DNA from: Ascarosepion bandense
Lineage: Eukaryota; Mollusca; Cephalopoda; Sepiida; Sepiidae
NCBI GenBank assembly: GCA_037127315.1
Contig: JBBBDQ010001616.1
Coordinates: 1,198,501 to 1,262,500, forward strand
Direction of reading: 5' to 3'
DNA: 64,000 bases
Part shown: piece after piece, positions 10,893 through 20,704 of the stretch
How positions within the stretch are numbered: the stretch's first letter is position 1
How the letters are laid out: each line of letters begins with the position of its first letter
The notes under the pieces: generated by a model
Seen by the model: only the letters and a program-made list of their open reading frames with translations
The model's database searches: none
Told to the model about the DNA's origin: nothing
Translations under genes and position numbers: made by a program

Positions 10893-11275
10893 GTCAGCAC
10901 ATTGTGGCCGTGTTCAAAGTTGATGTTATTGACTGTTGACTTTTTCTTTTTATTAATAATGCTTCCATTATTTCTAGTATTTTTTTTTTACATGTGGTGA
11001 AACTAAATTCATAAATAATTATTTGGATATACTACGACATGCATTACAGGAAGACGCACGTTATAACTGTCTAACCATAGCTCAATTAAGTGTCATTTAA
11101 ATACACATGGAGATCTACCAAACCTTATCTGCAACATACTCGTTAAAAATACATATATAATAGCTTCGTCTATTTGTAAGAAAAAACTAAAAAGAATGGA
11201 AGCATTATTAATAAATAAGAAAAAGCCAATACTAAACAGCATCACCTATGAACACAGTCAGAAAGTGCTGACCGT
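10893..11275. repeat. Foldback element, ~80-bp inverted arms
   Basis: The left arm (about 10893-10972, CGGTCAGCACATTGTGG ... TTATTAATAATGCTTCCATT) is matched in inverted orientation by the right arm (about 11193-11275). Similarity is roughly 80 percent by eye, with a ~220-bp AT-rich spacer. There is no transposase. This fits a miniature inverted-repeat element or a foldback; target-site duplications were not resolved. Confidence 0.6.
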
Positions 11276-11299
11276 ATTATTTCTAAATCGCTTTGTTAG

Positions 11300-11313
11300 T
11301 TATTATTATTATT

Positions 11314-11345
<32 letters not shown>
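11300..11345 (+). repeat. (TTA)n(TTG)n microsatellite
   Basis: Five or six TTA/ATT units run into nine TTG/TGT units. The tract precedes a dispersed repeat beginning TTCGGTCGCATG. Confidence 0.85.
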
Positions 11346-11530
11346 ATTCGGTCGCATGTTTGCCGTTGTCACGATATCTCAAACACCTCTCGATGGATTT
11401 TGATGAAACTTTCAGAGTTGATTAGCCTCATGAATGGCACGAACTGATTATATTTGGGGTTCGCTCCTGTAAGGAATACATTTTCTGAGTTATATTTTCT
11501 GGATTTATTAATAAAATGATCTTTATCTTT
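11346..11530 (+). repeat. Dispersed repeat, unclassified
   Basis: Part of this stretch (GGGTTCG ... GGAATA ... TTTCTG ... TTCTGGATTTATTAATAAAAT ... CTTTCAA) recurs in diverged form at about 15930-16015 in the same orientation, ahead of non-homologous sequence. It contains no ORF. It may be a LINE or DNA-transposon 3' end; I cannot assign it. Confidence 0.45.
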
Positions 11531-12052
11531 CAAGTACCGACTTGGCAGACCGCCTTCAGTCTCTCTCCCACCGGCGCGACGTGGCTTCCCTGTGTCTCTT
11601 CTATAAATATTTTCACGGCTTCTGCTCCGATGAACTTAGATCACTGGTGCCCACTAAATACGAATTTGAACGAGATACTAGATTAGCAACTAGATCCCAC
11701 CCTTTTACAGAGAAACCGATAAAATGCAACCGTAACTTCTACTCCAATAGTTTCTTTCCTCGCACTTCCCGACTGTGGAATTCCCTTCCACACGATTGCT
11801 TCCCCGACGGCTACAATCTCCAGGAGTTTAAATGTAAGGTCAATAGACACCTCCTAACTCACTAACCTGCTCCCATTCTATCAAACACTCTTCCCAACTG
11901 CCCAACCCTCATTCTCGGTATCCTTACTCATTTGTCACCTTCCTCCTGACATTCCCTATGTCTAACCACTTCTCTTTACCTTCCCCTATGTAGTCCCATG
12001 CGCAATAGTGGCAGTGGAATGCCTTGCTTGGGGTGAGATGATTAAAAAAAAA
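11531..12052 (+). pseudogene. Jockey-like LINE 3' end
   Basis: A 107-residue open frame (11542-11865) encodes the RT C-terminus: DVASLCLFYKYFHGF, RDTRLATRSHPF, RTSRLWNSLP and FKCKVNRHLLTH, ending at a stop. A ~180-bp 3' UTR ends with GCCTTGCTTGGGGTGAGATG and an A-run at 12043-12051. It is one of the least damaged copies of this segment in the window. Being 5'-truncated, it lacks the catalytic RT motifs. Confidence 0.88.
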
Positions 12053-12070
12053 TGCTAAATACTGAATTAC

Positions 12071-12370
12071 TCAGTTAAGTGCCATGCGCGATACACGCCT
12101 TGGGCGATCATGTTTCGAAAGAGACATGACTGACTGGGCAAAAGATTATTCCGCAGTATGTTGTCATTGCTTTCTGCGGTAGACTGGTTGCCAACAAAGG
12201 CTATAGAACCCAATCTGTTCTATTATTTAATCTATAACTGGAGAGAAGAGACGAATTAATACCTCTCCCAGGGGTATTTGTGCGTATGTGAATGCAAGGA
12301 ATTCTACTGGAATTCGAACTCGATTCCCTGATTTGTCGTTCCGAGTCGATATCCACTGCACCGCAACGTA
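12071..12370 (-). repeat. tRNA-derived SINE, nearly full length
   Basis: Reading on the minus strand, a tRNA-like head (box B GTTCGAATTCC-like, box A GGTGCAGTGGATATCG) is followed by a body with GGGAGAGGTATTAATTCG and GGTTCTATAGCCTTTG, and by the conserved 3' hairpin around CATGTCTCTTTCGAAACATG. It ends with the CACTTAACTGA tail. This is the family prototype used for the other calls. Confidence 0.85.
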
Positions 12371-12650
12371 CATTAACTGAATTTATCTGATAGATCATTT
12401 TAAATCCTGAATTACCACCCATGTTTCGTTTTAAGTGTGAATTTAATTTTTCTGGTTCTTTTTTTTTTTTTGTATTTTCGCTCTTGAGGCTGAATACATT
12501 CATTCCTCTTATTCTTTCTCATTTTATTAATTATCTCTTGAGATGTCAGTCTTGCCTTGACGGGGTTTGCGGTTTGTGACGGCTCTTTCAAACAATCATT
12601 GCAATTATTCTGATTATTTACAAAATATGAACTTGTGGCGAACAGAAATG
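12371..12650 (+). repeat. Dispersed repeat also found near 16495
   Basis: From about 12470 (TGTATTTTCGCTCTTGAGG ... TCTCATTTTATTAAT ... GACGGCTC) the sequence matches about 16505-16645 in the same orientation, with indels. The copy at 16.5 kb ends in (ATT)n. No ORF is present and the class is unknown. Confidence 0.5.
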
Positions 12651-12958
12651 GTCAGTCAGTCAGTTAAGTGCCATACGTGATACACGCTTGGGCGATCATG
12701 TCTCGAAAGAGACATGACTGACTGGACAGAAGATTATCCCGCAGTAGTTTGCCATTGCTTTCTGCGGTAGACTGGTTGCCAGCCAAGGCTATAGAACCCA
12801 ATCTGTCCTGTTATTTAACTCATAGCTAGAAAGAGAAGAGATGTATTATATTATTAAGTAATAATTAGTGGGGGATCAGTTTATTACTTCATAACAATAG
12901 AAAACAGATCCTCCACTTTATGGCCAGTAGAAGCTTTAATTGTTTCCAACTATTATGT
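12651..12958 (-). repeat. SINE 3' half followed by a GGGGGATC hairpin module
   Basis: A minus-oriented SINE tail half (12651-12838) is joined to a ~120-bp module containing GTGGGGGATC ... GATCCTCCAC (an inverted pair able to form a hairpin). A second SINE follows directly. The same SINE-module-SINE arrangement occurs near 29.0-29.3 kb and 40.4-40.9 kb, so it is a dimeric SINE form rather than a chance neighbour. Confidence 0.75.
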
Positions 12959-13246
12959 TCAGTCAGTCAGTCAAGTGCCATACGTGATACGAAAGCGACA
13001 TGACTGACTGGGCAGAAGATTATCCCGCAGTAGGTTGCCATTACTTTCTGCGATAGACTGGTTGCCAGCCAAGGCTATAGAACCCAATCTGTCCTGCTAT
13101 TTAACCCATAACTGGAAAGAATAGACGGATTAATACCTTTCCCAAGGGTATTTGCGCGAAAGTGAATGCAATGAATTCGGCTGGAATTCGAACTCGACTC
13201 CCCGATTTCTCGTTCTCGAGCCGATATCCAATGCACCACAACGCAA
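12959..13246 (-). repeat. tRNA-derived SINE, second half of dimer
   Basis: The body and tRNA head are complete up to GTGGTGCATTGGATATCGG on the minus strand; part of the hairpin segment near the tail is deleted (GTGATACGAAAGCGACATG on the plus strand). It carries box B at about 13185. Together with 12651-12958 it forms a head-to-tail dimer. Confidence 0.82.
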
Positions 13247-13417
13247 GTCGAGATCTTATGGAAATTCAGCATCCAAAGAGACCGCATCTTTGAGGCTATC
13301 AAACCGAACACCACCGCCATTAAAAAAAACCGAGAGAATGCCTCCTCATCAATATGACTCCTCCCGGTTAGCACAATATCATGGTTAAAATACTGAAAAC
13401 CTAAAAAATATACTCAC

Positions 13418-13496
13418 CTCCGGATTGAGGTTGGCTGAATGTGGGACGTCCAGGCCACTGTTGGCCTTGTTATCGTTGGAGTTTATACCACTGAAC
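13418..13496 (-). CDS. Candidate 79-bp internal coding exon, unidentified gene
   Basis: On the minus strand a pyrimidine-containing tract ending GTAGGTCTTTAG is followed by 79 bp that are open in only one frame (FSGINSNDNKANSGLD ... SANLNPE, 26 codons). Then comes a strong 5' splice site, GGAG/GTGAGTA, at 13417-13411. The entry phase is one base into a codon and the exit phase is zero. The sequence is not related to the repeats in this window. No neighbouring exon was recognised, so the gene cannot be named; it could also be chance. This is the best host-gene candidate here. Confidence 0.4.
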
Positions 13497-13859
13497 CTAA
13501 AGACCTACATTAAGAAAATTAGAATAAGACCTACCACCACCTGAAAAGTTTGCTTTACTTGGCTATGCAAATATTTTGTGAAAGGTGCTGTCTGTTTGAA
13601 ATCGTGCAATTTGATGGAGAACACCTATAATGCAAGATCACCTGGTTGAAAGCGTAGATCCATGAGGAAAAAGATTGTAATAATAATGATATCGTTTAAG
13701 CAAATATTATTATGGGTAGAAATAATCATTAGAGAAAAAATAGTTGCCTACTGCGAGAGAGTGTTGAGGGAAAACATTAGCCTACATTAGGACCCAATTT
13801 CAGCATGCCAATTTTTAAAAGTGCGTATTATATGAGGTTAAGTAGATGAACAGCTGTAG
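13497..13859. other. Unique intronic-looking sequence
   Basis: AT-rich, without recognised repeats, RNA genes or coding frames. It would be intron if the 13418-13496 exon is real. Confidence 0.35.
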
Positions 13860-14200
13860 CACTTTCGCCCGGGCTTGGCTGGTTGTGACACTTGTTCTCG
13901 TCGACGGTCGTTACGGCACCAATTGTGACACTGCCACCCGGCTGGCCGGTTGGTTCGGTCGCTCGCTGGTTCGGGAACGGATCCCGCTGCGATGATGTCG
14001 AAACGGTACGTGTTATGTCGACGCTTTCGGGCCGCTGTTGCTGGTCGTGATGATCTCTTCACAAAAGTGGTCTTCAAGACGTCTATTGCAACAACGGACC
14101 ACTGCCCACGTTGTGATTTGATCTCAGAAAGTCCCGTTGTGCCAGTCCAGTAGCCGTCTTTGCACCAGAACCAGACCGGACACTTGTGTACACTTGTGCT
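13860..14200. other. GC- and CpG-rich island
   Basis: Unlike the AT-rich surroundings, this ~340-bp block is GC-rich with many CpG dinucleotides (TCGTCGACGGTCGTTACGG, GGTCGCTCGCTGGTTCGGG). ORFs exist on both strands (13950-14153 plus, 13838-14302 minus) but show no domain. It could be a promoter-proximal island, a processed gene fragment, or foreign DNA. Confidence 0.4.
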
Positions 14201-14345
14201 TAAAAATAAACACGGCACCAAAAAATTAAAAAAAATTAAATAAATGAATATGGTCGAAGACGCCTGGAGAATTACGAAGAATGTCTTTATAAAAAAAAAC
14301 AATCATTAGTCACAGGAGCAGATAATACAGTTGTCGGAATGCCAG

Positions 14346-14488
14346 TTTACAACAGAGAGAGAGAGAGAGAAGGAGAGAGAGATGAGAGAGAGGGGGAGGG
14401 GGAGGGAGAGAGGGGGAGGGGGAGGGAGAGAGAGGGGGAGGGAGAGAGAGAGGGAGAGAGAGAGAGAGGGAGAGAGAGAGAGAAAGAG
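14346..14488 (+). repeat. (GA)n/(GGGGAG)n purine tract
   Basis: A pure purine tract on the plus strand with blocks of GAGAGA and GGGGAGGGGGAGGG. It is long enough for possible triplex structure. Overlapping ORFs are artefacts. Confidence 0.9.
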
Positions 14489-15377
14489 TTTTCAAAATCT
14501 CGGAGCTTCTAATCTTCAAAATAAGAATGTATTTTCTAAGTTTCATTAAAGTAACAGAACTCTTCAAATTTTAGTTAAAGTCTTTTCACGTATTCTCAAA
14601 AATTGGAGCTCCCCATTCTCTAGATAACGTTAAAAATACAAAGTTCTTTCGGTTCTTATCAGAGCTTAACAGAATTTACCAAAGTAGAGCGAACGAGGAA
14701 CCAGAAATTTCAATTCCCCCATGATTTAAAAAAAAAACAATAACGTTCTTTATGGATTCCTATCGGAGGCGCAATATTCAACATTAACTCTTTAATTTAA
14801 TCGGCGGCAAGCTTCATTCGACATTAACTCTTTAAGTTAATCGGCGGCAGGCTTCATTTGACATTAACTCTTTAGCCATAAGTACTGGGGTAGGTGACCA
14901 GCCGTGGGTCATGGTTCCTCAGTTGGGAACCTCTGCAATTCCAGAATCTCACTCTAACTCTTTTCTCAAAAACTACTATTTTTTCCTGCCGAGTCCGAAT
15001 TTTTATAACCATCCCCAATCCTCTCGGGGGATCTAGCCGACTCAAAGCGTTTGACCAATGAGATTATTTTCCACCCACACGATTTGCGGGGAGCCATGGC
15101 TCGACGAATAAAATATCAACAGCTCACATGGCGTAATTTCTTTTTGTCTTTCTTCTTTCGGTTATATCATCTTTTGATTTTTCAATTCCCACAATTTCTG
15201 TTCCCAGGAACAACTGTTGAGGATTTAACCCTGCCTGACCTCATCAAGTAAATCCTGACATTTTGTTGTGACTGCAATCATTTTGTCAAATTTCCACCTA
15301 ATAATTCCGTATAATTAACGTTGCTTAAGTTAAAGCCGTTATAAATTATAAATAGAGTGTGCCAATATTTTTATTTA

Positions 15378-15378
<1 letters not shown>
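14489..15378. other. Mostly unique; 40-bp tandem repeat at 14779-14875
   Basis: A ~40-bp unit (CATTAACTCTTTAATTTAAT then CGGCGGCAAGCTTC) occurs about two and a half times at 14779-14875. A 66-codon plus-strand ORF (15051-15251) contains a splice-acceptor-like TTTCTGTTCCCAG at about 15207 but no recognisable domain. I do not call it a gene. Confidence 0.4.

Positions 15379-15435
<57 letters not shown>
15379..15435. repeat. (TA)n microsatellite
   Basis: Uninterrupted TA/AT repeat of about 56 bp at the edge of an element whose inverted copy at 21.5 kb also abuts (TA)n. Confidence 0.92.
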
Positions 15436-15437
<2 letters not shown>

Positions 15438-15600
15438 AATGAATAAGAAACAAAGGAAGTATTTTCAACGTTCAAGACTTTAATTTAAAATAGTGCTCAA
15501 TATAGAAATAGAGCAATGAATATTTATCATAAATTATACTTTAGAACATGTACAAATTACAATCTACTATAAATTGTTCTAGAAATCTTATTTGGAAAAT
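15436..15600 (-). repeat. Uninterrupted copy of the Helitron host element
   Basis: On the minus strand this matches the sequence on both sides of the Helitron at 21028-21521. It runs TGTACATGTTCTAAAGT, then TTTATGATAAATATTCATTG, then TCTATATTGAGCAC, and ends at (TA)n. It therefore serves as an empty-site reference. It lacks the ribozyme-bearing portion except for its margin. Confidence 0.7.
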
Positions 15601-15611
15601 ATATATATTCC

Positions 15612-15698
15612 AGGAAGAATTGAACTTTCATGCCCCTAATACCGGGGAAATGCTGTCATTAGATCTGACGAGTCTTACCACTAGACTACGGAAGATTC
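15612..15698 (-). repeat. tRNA-like sequence (SINE head or tRNA pseudogene)
   Basis: On the minus strand a box A-like TAGTCTAGTGGTAAGA is followed, after a longer than usual central part, by box B-like GTTCAATTC. The box A region resembles tRNA-Glu/Asp. The variable centre and poor acceptor pairing argue against a functional tRNA; a SINE head or a pseudogene is more likely. Confidence 0.45.
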
Positions 15699-16660
15699 AT
15701 GGAAGACAAGAAAAACAGACTAGCCACTCAAATATAGAATATATTTTAAATAAGGTTCAAATAGATAAATTGAAATATGTCGGTTAATCCCATTTTTGTA
15801 AATTTCTGTATAATTTTGTAATATTGTCTTCGTTTGTATTTGTTTACATTAAGTAAATTTGGGTAGATATAATTTTTTCTCTAAAAGGAATAAAATTTTG
15901 GCCACATGACGAGCATAAACTAATTAGATTTTGGGTTCGATCCGGTACGGAATGAAGTTTCTGGGTGATCTTCTGGTTTTATGAATAAAATTTAATTTTT
16001 GCCTTTCAAATGCCAAATATCTTCCATAGTGTAGAAGTCAAATAACTTACCTTTCAACATGGCTGTCTCCTTTTGTCTCCCTGTAGGAAGGTGAATATTC
16101 AAGAGTGTGGATATTGTGCTCAATATTTATGGAGCTCAATATACACACTGAAATTATCAGCCAATCAATGCTTACAGAATAGACTTGCCTGTAACAGAAT
16201 GGAATCTCCCAGGTTATTATTTAAACCACCTACCAATTTGCCATGGTGGGCTTTTGTTTTGTTTTTTTTGTTTTTTGTTTGTTTGTTTTTTGTTTTTTGG
16301 GGTTTTTTTTGTCAGCTAGACTCAACTTCTATTCTAGTTGATTAGAATATATAAAAAAAATAGATTGATTTTTTTTGTCAGCTAGACTCAACTTCTATTC
16401 TGGTTGTTCCATAAGATCTTTACACATAAATCATTTCAAATATTGAATATCCTCCTCTGTTTCATGTTAAATATGTATTTAATTTTGAAAGCGTTGAATC
16501 CATTTTTGTATTTTCACTCTTGAGAGCGGTCAAATTCATTGTAATTATTCTTTCTCATTTTAATAATCATCCCTTGCTAATCACTGAGATGATGTCGTTA
16601 TTCTCTTGGCGGAGGTTTGAGGTCTTTGACTGCTCTTTTTAGTTAGTACTGTTGTTATTA
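15699..16660. other. AT-rich sequence with dispersed repeats; no gene
   Basis: Contains diverged copies of the 11346-11530 repeat (about 15930-16015) and of the 12470-12610 repeat (about 16505-16645). A short direct duplication of GTCAGCTAGACTCAACTTCT occurs at about 16311 and 16378, and there is a (T)n/G-rich stretch near 16255-16310. No coding signal is seen. Confidence 0.45.
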
Positions 16661-16666
16661 TTATTA

Positions 16667-17060
16667 CTAGCAGAACCCGTGGAATTTCCACAGAAGGATA
16701 ATTATGATTTCCTGGAAAATTTTTACTTTATCATACTACAAATGATAGTAATGTCTTCAAACATAAACGCATTGGATAATAAAATAAACGATAACACAGT
16801 GTAATTTTATTTAAATATCTATAAAAGTAATGTCCATAGAAGCTACTTTACTGTAATCTTATATTACTAGCGGAACCCGTGGAATTTCCACGGAAGGATA
16901 ATTATGATTTCCTGGAAAAGTTTACATTGTCATACTACAAATGATAGTAACGTCTTCAAGCATAAAGATATTTGATAATAACGATAACAGAGAGTGTAAT
17001 TTTATTAAAATCTCTATAAAAGTAATGTAAGCGGCGTATGCACAGACCATAACCAAAATA
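16667..17060 (-). mobile_element. Two tandem Helitron-type 3' ends (second family)
   Basis: On the minus strand both copies end in a short palindrome CCGTGGAAATTCCACGGG (perfect in the copy at 16867), then a few bases and CTAG followed by T, as expected for Helitron 3' termini. The ends start at 16667 and 16867, exactly 200 bp apart. The intervening sequence is repeated (AGGATAATTATGATTTCCTG). I did not find the 5' TC end, so these are partial, tandemly arranged copies. Confidence 0.55.
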
Positions 17061-17486
17061 CTGTACGCTATTTTGTGAGAGATTTTGAAAGAGAAATTTG
17101 TTTTTATTATTATTGAAAAATCAGGGCTCCTGTGTCCATTGTAAACAGAAAAGACCAACTGAGTAATGGTCAATGGTGTAGAGGCCAGAAATTTCGTTAT
17201 TAGGTCGCGGGATACAACAACAAAGCTGTCTATTTTTACTGTATTATACAGTACACACACATATACACACACATAATTAGTGCTACAACCACCAGCTTAA
17301 GCTGCTACTGATTCGACAATGCGATAGGCGCTCTCCTCCTACTCTCTCACTCTTTACTACCCTTCCGTTTGGCAAAGGTGAGAGAAAGGCTGAGGAGAGA
17401 AGCCTTTAAAAAGATAGAGGGGAAGGAAAAGCTCGTATAGAGAGTAAGTGGTGTAACGGACGGAGGAAGTAAGTAACTAACTAAGC
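17061..17486. other. Unclassified, no gene seen
   Basis: Includes a short (CA)n/(TACACA) stretch at 17250-17275 and a purine-rich portion at 17385-17470. Part of it may be the 3' UTR of the minus-strand LINE that follows. Confidence 0.35.
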
Positions 17487-18406
17487 AAGGAATTTATATT
17501 ATTATTATGTCATTTTTCATCATATTTCGATTTCTGCTTTGGTCTCACTACCAACCAAGTCTGCGGGGAGACCTAAGGCAGGTAGTGACGTGTTGTTATG
17601 GGTCCATTTCATGTTTTTCTATCTTCCCTATCATCCCCAGCATTACATAGATAAAGTTTTCCTTAGTGTGTGGGCTGTACTTAATAAGACAATTTTTTGT
17701 ATATCTCTTAAGCTGGGGTTTCCAGGGATTCTTTCAATGTGTTGTTTTGTTCCATTTTTTATCATTCCAAGTGCACCTACTATCACTGGCACAACTCTTG
17801 TTTTCAATTTCCACATTTTTTCTATTTCAATTTCCAGGTCTTTATATTTTGACAGTTTTTCAAATTCCTTGATTGCTATGTTACAATCCGCTGGACAAGC
17901 CATATCAATTAATAGACAAGTTTTCTCCTTCTGGTTTTTAACAATAATGTCTGGCCTGTTTGCTTCAATTTTTCTGTCTGTGTAGATGGTGTAATCCCAT
18001 AGAATGGTTACATCTTCTATTTCTGTAACCGGTGCTGGGTGATGTTCATACCAGTGTTTGTTTACAGTTTTTCCATAATGTTTGCACATTGCCCAATGTA
18101 AATATTGCCCAACTCTATCGTGGCGATTTTTATATTCATTTGGGGCAAGCACAGAACAGCCTGAGATTAGGTGGTCTATTGTTTCTTGGTGTTTCTCACA
18201 AAACCTGCATTTTGGATCCATATTATTATGCATAATATTTGCCTGAAAGTTTCTCGTGAAAAGACTTTGGTCTCGTGCTGCAAGAATAAAGTCTTCAGTT
18301 TCGGGCTTTAATCCAGATGCACGTAACCATCGATGAGTATTAACTTTGTCAACATTGGATTTATTGGCACGTACTGGATATTGGCCATGCAGAGGTTTGT
18401 CTTGTC

Positions 18407-18407
<1 letters not shown>
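17487..18407 (-). pseudogene. R4/Dong-like LINE, C-terminal endonuclease region
   Basis: The minus-strand frame (from about 18407 to 17643, ~255 residues) is the C-terminus of a LINE with a restriction-like endonuclease. It has a zinc knuckle CRFCEKHQETIDHLISGC (C-x2-C-x8-H-x4-C), then RPDIIVKNQKEKTC followed by LLIDMACPAD, the R-P-D ... D pattern of that nuclease, and a C-terminal VVPVIVGALGMIKNG. The RT domain is absent, so the copy is 5'-truncated. The frame is open to its stop at about 17643. Truncation occurs right at a (TAA)n tract, and an (ATT)n stretch lies near 17495. R4/Dong elements are known to target TAA repeats. Confidence 0.85.
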
Positions 18408-18437
<30 letters not shown>

Positions 18438-18451
18438 CATTATTATTATTA
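18408..18451. repeat. (ATT)n/(TAA)n microsatellite at LINE 5' junction
   Basis: About 14 ATT units with one ATC variant, directly abutting the truncated 5' end of the R4/Dong-like LINE. It is read as (TAA)n on the LINE strand. Confidence 0.9.
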
Positions 18452-18860
18452 GGGAATACTAAAAAGGGCATGCATACACCAAGAAATAGTAGATAATTCA
18501 GCAACTCAAAGATTAGATATGTGCCGCTATTTGACGACTGCAGTCGTATTTATTAAGGGCTACTGCAAGGTTTTGGTTTTCCTACCAATTTGAATATGCT
18601 ATGGAGCCCACCACTCTCCTGCATCTTAAATTTCATAGGGGGCATTCATATAATTATTTATTTGAGGGTACATTAAGGAGAGTTTAGACATAAACAAACC
18701 GCAGATAGTTCAACAACTCAACTATAGCCTTTGTGCATAAATTTGACGGCTACGGCCAGTGTTACTCATCACTGTTATGGGGAATGCTATCAAAAGAGCT
18801 CGATTGTGTGAACTCAAAAATGGCGGATATTTACGTTCATATAATTTTTCATAATTAAAT
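18452..18860 (+). repeat. Diverged ~210-bp tandem duplication
   Basis: Two successive segments share order and many words: GTAGATAATTCAGCAACTCA vs GCAGATAGTTCAACAACTCA, then TTTGACGACTGCAGTCGT vs TTTGACGGCTACGGCCAGT, then an ATGCTAT block and CATTCATATAAT vs GTTCATATAAT. No ORF. The class is unknown. Confidence 0.5.
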
Positions 18861-19640
18861 GTGAATCCATTTCCAGTGTTGAATGTTCACTCTGCATAAA
18901 ATTATTTTTTCAATAATAAAACAAACAAGAATTTGAGATTACTACAATTTAAATCCCTAGGCAAAAATTCAAGAGATTGTGGTGAAAAAAATTAGTGAAT
19001 TCCAATATATAAACATATATGGATTTTTGACCACAAGCTCTTTTTCTTTTTTCTTTTTTTTTTTTTTTTCAGCGACCTTTGTTGCCTTTGTTTGCCTCTT
19101 GCTACAACTTTCTGCCTAAATATTTATCTTAGCTTGCTTGTCATGACCAAGATAACACTAACTTTCACGAATTCGCCTGTTTGAATTGATCTTACATTCC
19201 ACCCCACCTAATACTCGCCAGGTAAACGGTCAACCGATGGTGAGACAGCTCCATTGAAATTTGTGATTGTCTTAACATTAAAAATATTATTTTTTGACTG
19301 CTATCCACCCTCAAATTATTTGCCCCAAAACCTTGCCTAATTAAATAGGGAAACCATAAATGCAATGTCGTAAGGTGGCGTGTTGATTCATGGCAAGTTG
19401 CTGAAATCTTTTGTCGACAAGTTATTGGAAACGGCTTCAGACCTTTTCTTAACCCAGTTATGAAAGAAAAAAAAGCACAGCGCTTGTGTTGGGCTATAGT
19501 TTTATTTTTATTTCGCCAAACCCACAAATCTAAGATTGCTGGTTGGATTAGATATTTTTATATAAAGTGTTGGTGATTGTTTTGAAGTCTCAAATATATG
19601 TTAAGATAGATCGTGATTCAAAAAATAGTCGACCAGCGTA
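18861..19640. other. Unique-looking sequence, no gene recognised
   Basis: Contains a (T)n stretch at 19040-19070. A 111-codon minus-strand ORF at 19192-19527 lacks any domain I recognise. I see no RNA gene or transposon terminus. Confidence 0.35.
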
Positions 19641-19644
19641 TTAT

Positions 19645-19999
19645 TAGAAGGAATCGCTTTTAAGTAGATTTCAAGTAGATATTTGAGTAGATTTTAAGAA
19701 AATTTAAGTAGATTTTAAGAAAATTTAAGTAGATTTTAAGAAAAGTTAATTTTAAGTAGATTTTTAAATAAATTTTAAGTAGATTTTTAAATAAATGTTA
19801 AGTACATTCAAGTAGACTTTGGGTAGATTTTAAAGTAGCTTTTAAATAGATTTAGCTAGATTTGAAGAAGATTTAAGTAGAATTTGAGAAGATTTAAGTT
19901 GATTTTAAGTAGATTTTTAAGTAGAGTTTACGTAGCTTTTAAATAGATTATCTAGACGCTTAAGTAGATTTCAGTAGAGATTAAGTAGAATTGAATTAG

Positions 20000-20000
<1 letters not shown>
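19645..20000 (+). repeat. Irregular minisatellite of AAGTAGATTT words
   Basis: The word AAGTAGATTT(TAAG) recurs about twenty times with spacing of roughly 12-25 bp and many substitutions. The unit length drifts, so it is better described as an imperfect minisatellite than a satellite. Confidence 0.75.

Positions 20001-20005
<5 letters not shown>

Positions 20006-20055
<50 letters not shown>
20006..20055. repeat. (TA)n microsatellite
   Basis: TA repeat of about 50 bp bordering the next foldback element. Confidence 0.9.
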
Positions 20056-20059
<4 letters not shown>

Positions 20060-20201
20060 ATTCAGATACTTTAATCCAAGAGGAAAAAAGCAGGAAGGTA
20101 AATTCCAAAAACCCGATCCTAATTAATATTAAAAATTTTATTTTAATATTAAAAAGTGATAGAGGAAGAGAGCTCCATGTAATAAAATATTACAGAGCAA
20201 A

Positions 20202-20704
20202 TATAAATTAAAATAGGATTAATTCAAGGATGTTGGATGACCATTTCGATATGAAAATCCCCACGGGGGATAACACATCACTTCAGTAACAAAAAAATCC
20301 TTTCAGAAACTGGAGAAAAATCAGTCTAATTTTCCTTTTTAAATAGATTTTCAAAGAAATTTTAAAAAAAAAGAAAAAGAAAAAAAAATTTTTTAAAATT
20401 GTAACTTTTTAAGTTACAATTCTCTTTCCTTTTTTACGAACCCAGACGATGCCAATTTTTCTTTTCTTCTTTATTTTATTTTATTTTGTTTTATCTTTTT
20501 CTTTTTTCTTTTTCTTTTTCTTTTTTACTTTCTTTTTTCTTTTATTTTTTTATTTTCTTTGCAAATCTATTTAAAAAGGAAAATTAGACTTATTTTTCTC
20601 CAGTTTCTGAAAGGATTTTTTTGTTACTGAGGTAATGTGTTATACCCCGTGGGGATTTTCATATCAAAATGGTCATCCAACATCCATGAATTAATCCTAT
20701 TTTA

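Noticed and set aside
13409..13420. ATACTCACCT resembling the 5' end of U1 snRNA
   Set aside because: The following sequence has no U1 stem-loops. The string is better read as a 5' splice site on the other strand.
15051..15251. 66-codon ORF with a splice-acceptor-like TTCCCAG at about 15207
   Set aside because: The potential exon would be only 13 codons, with no domain or partner exon. Insufficient support.
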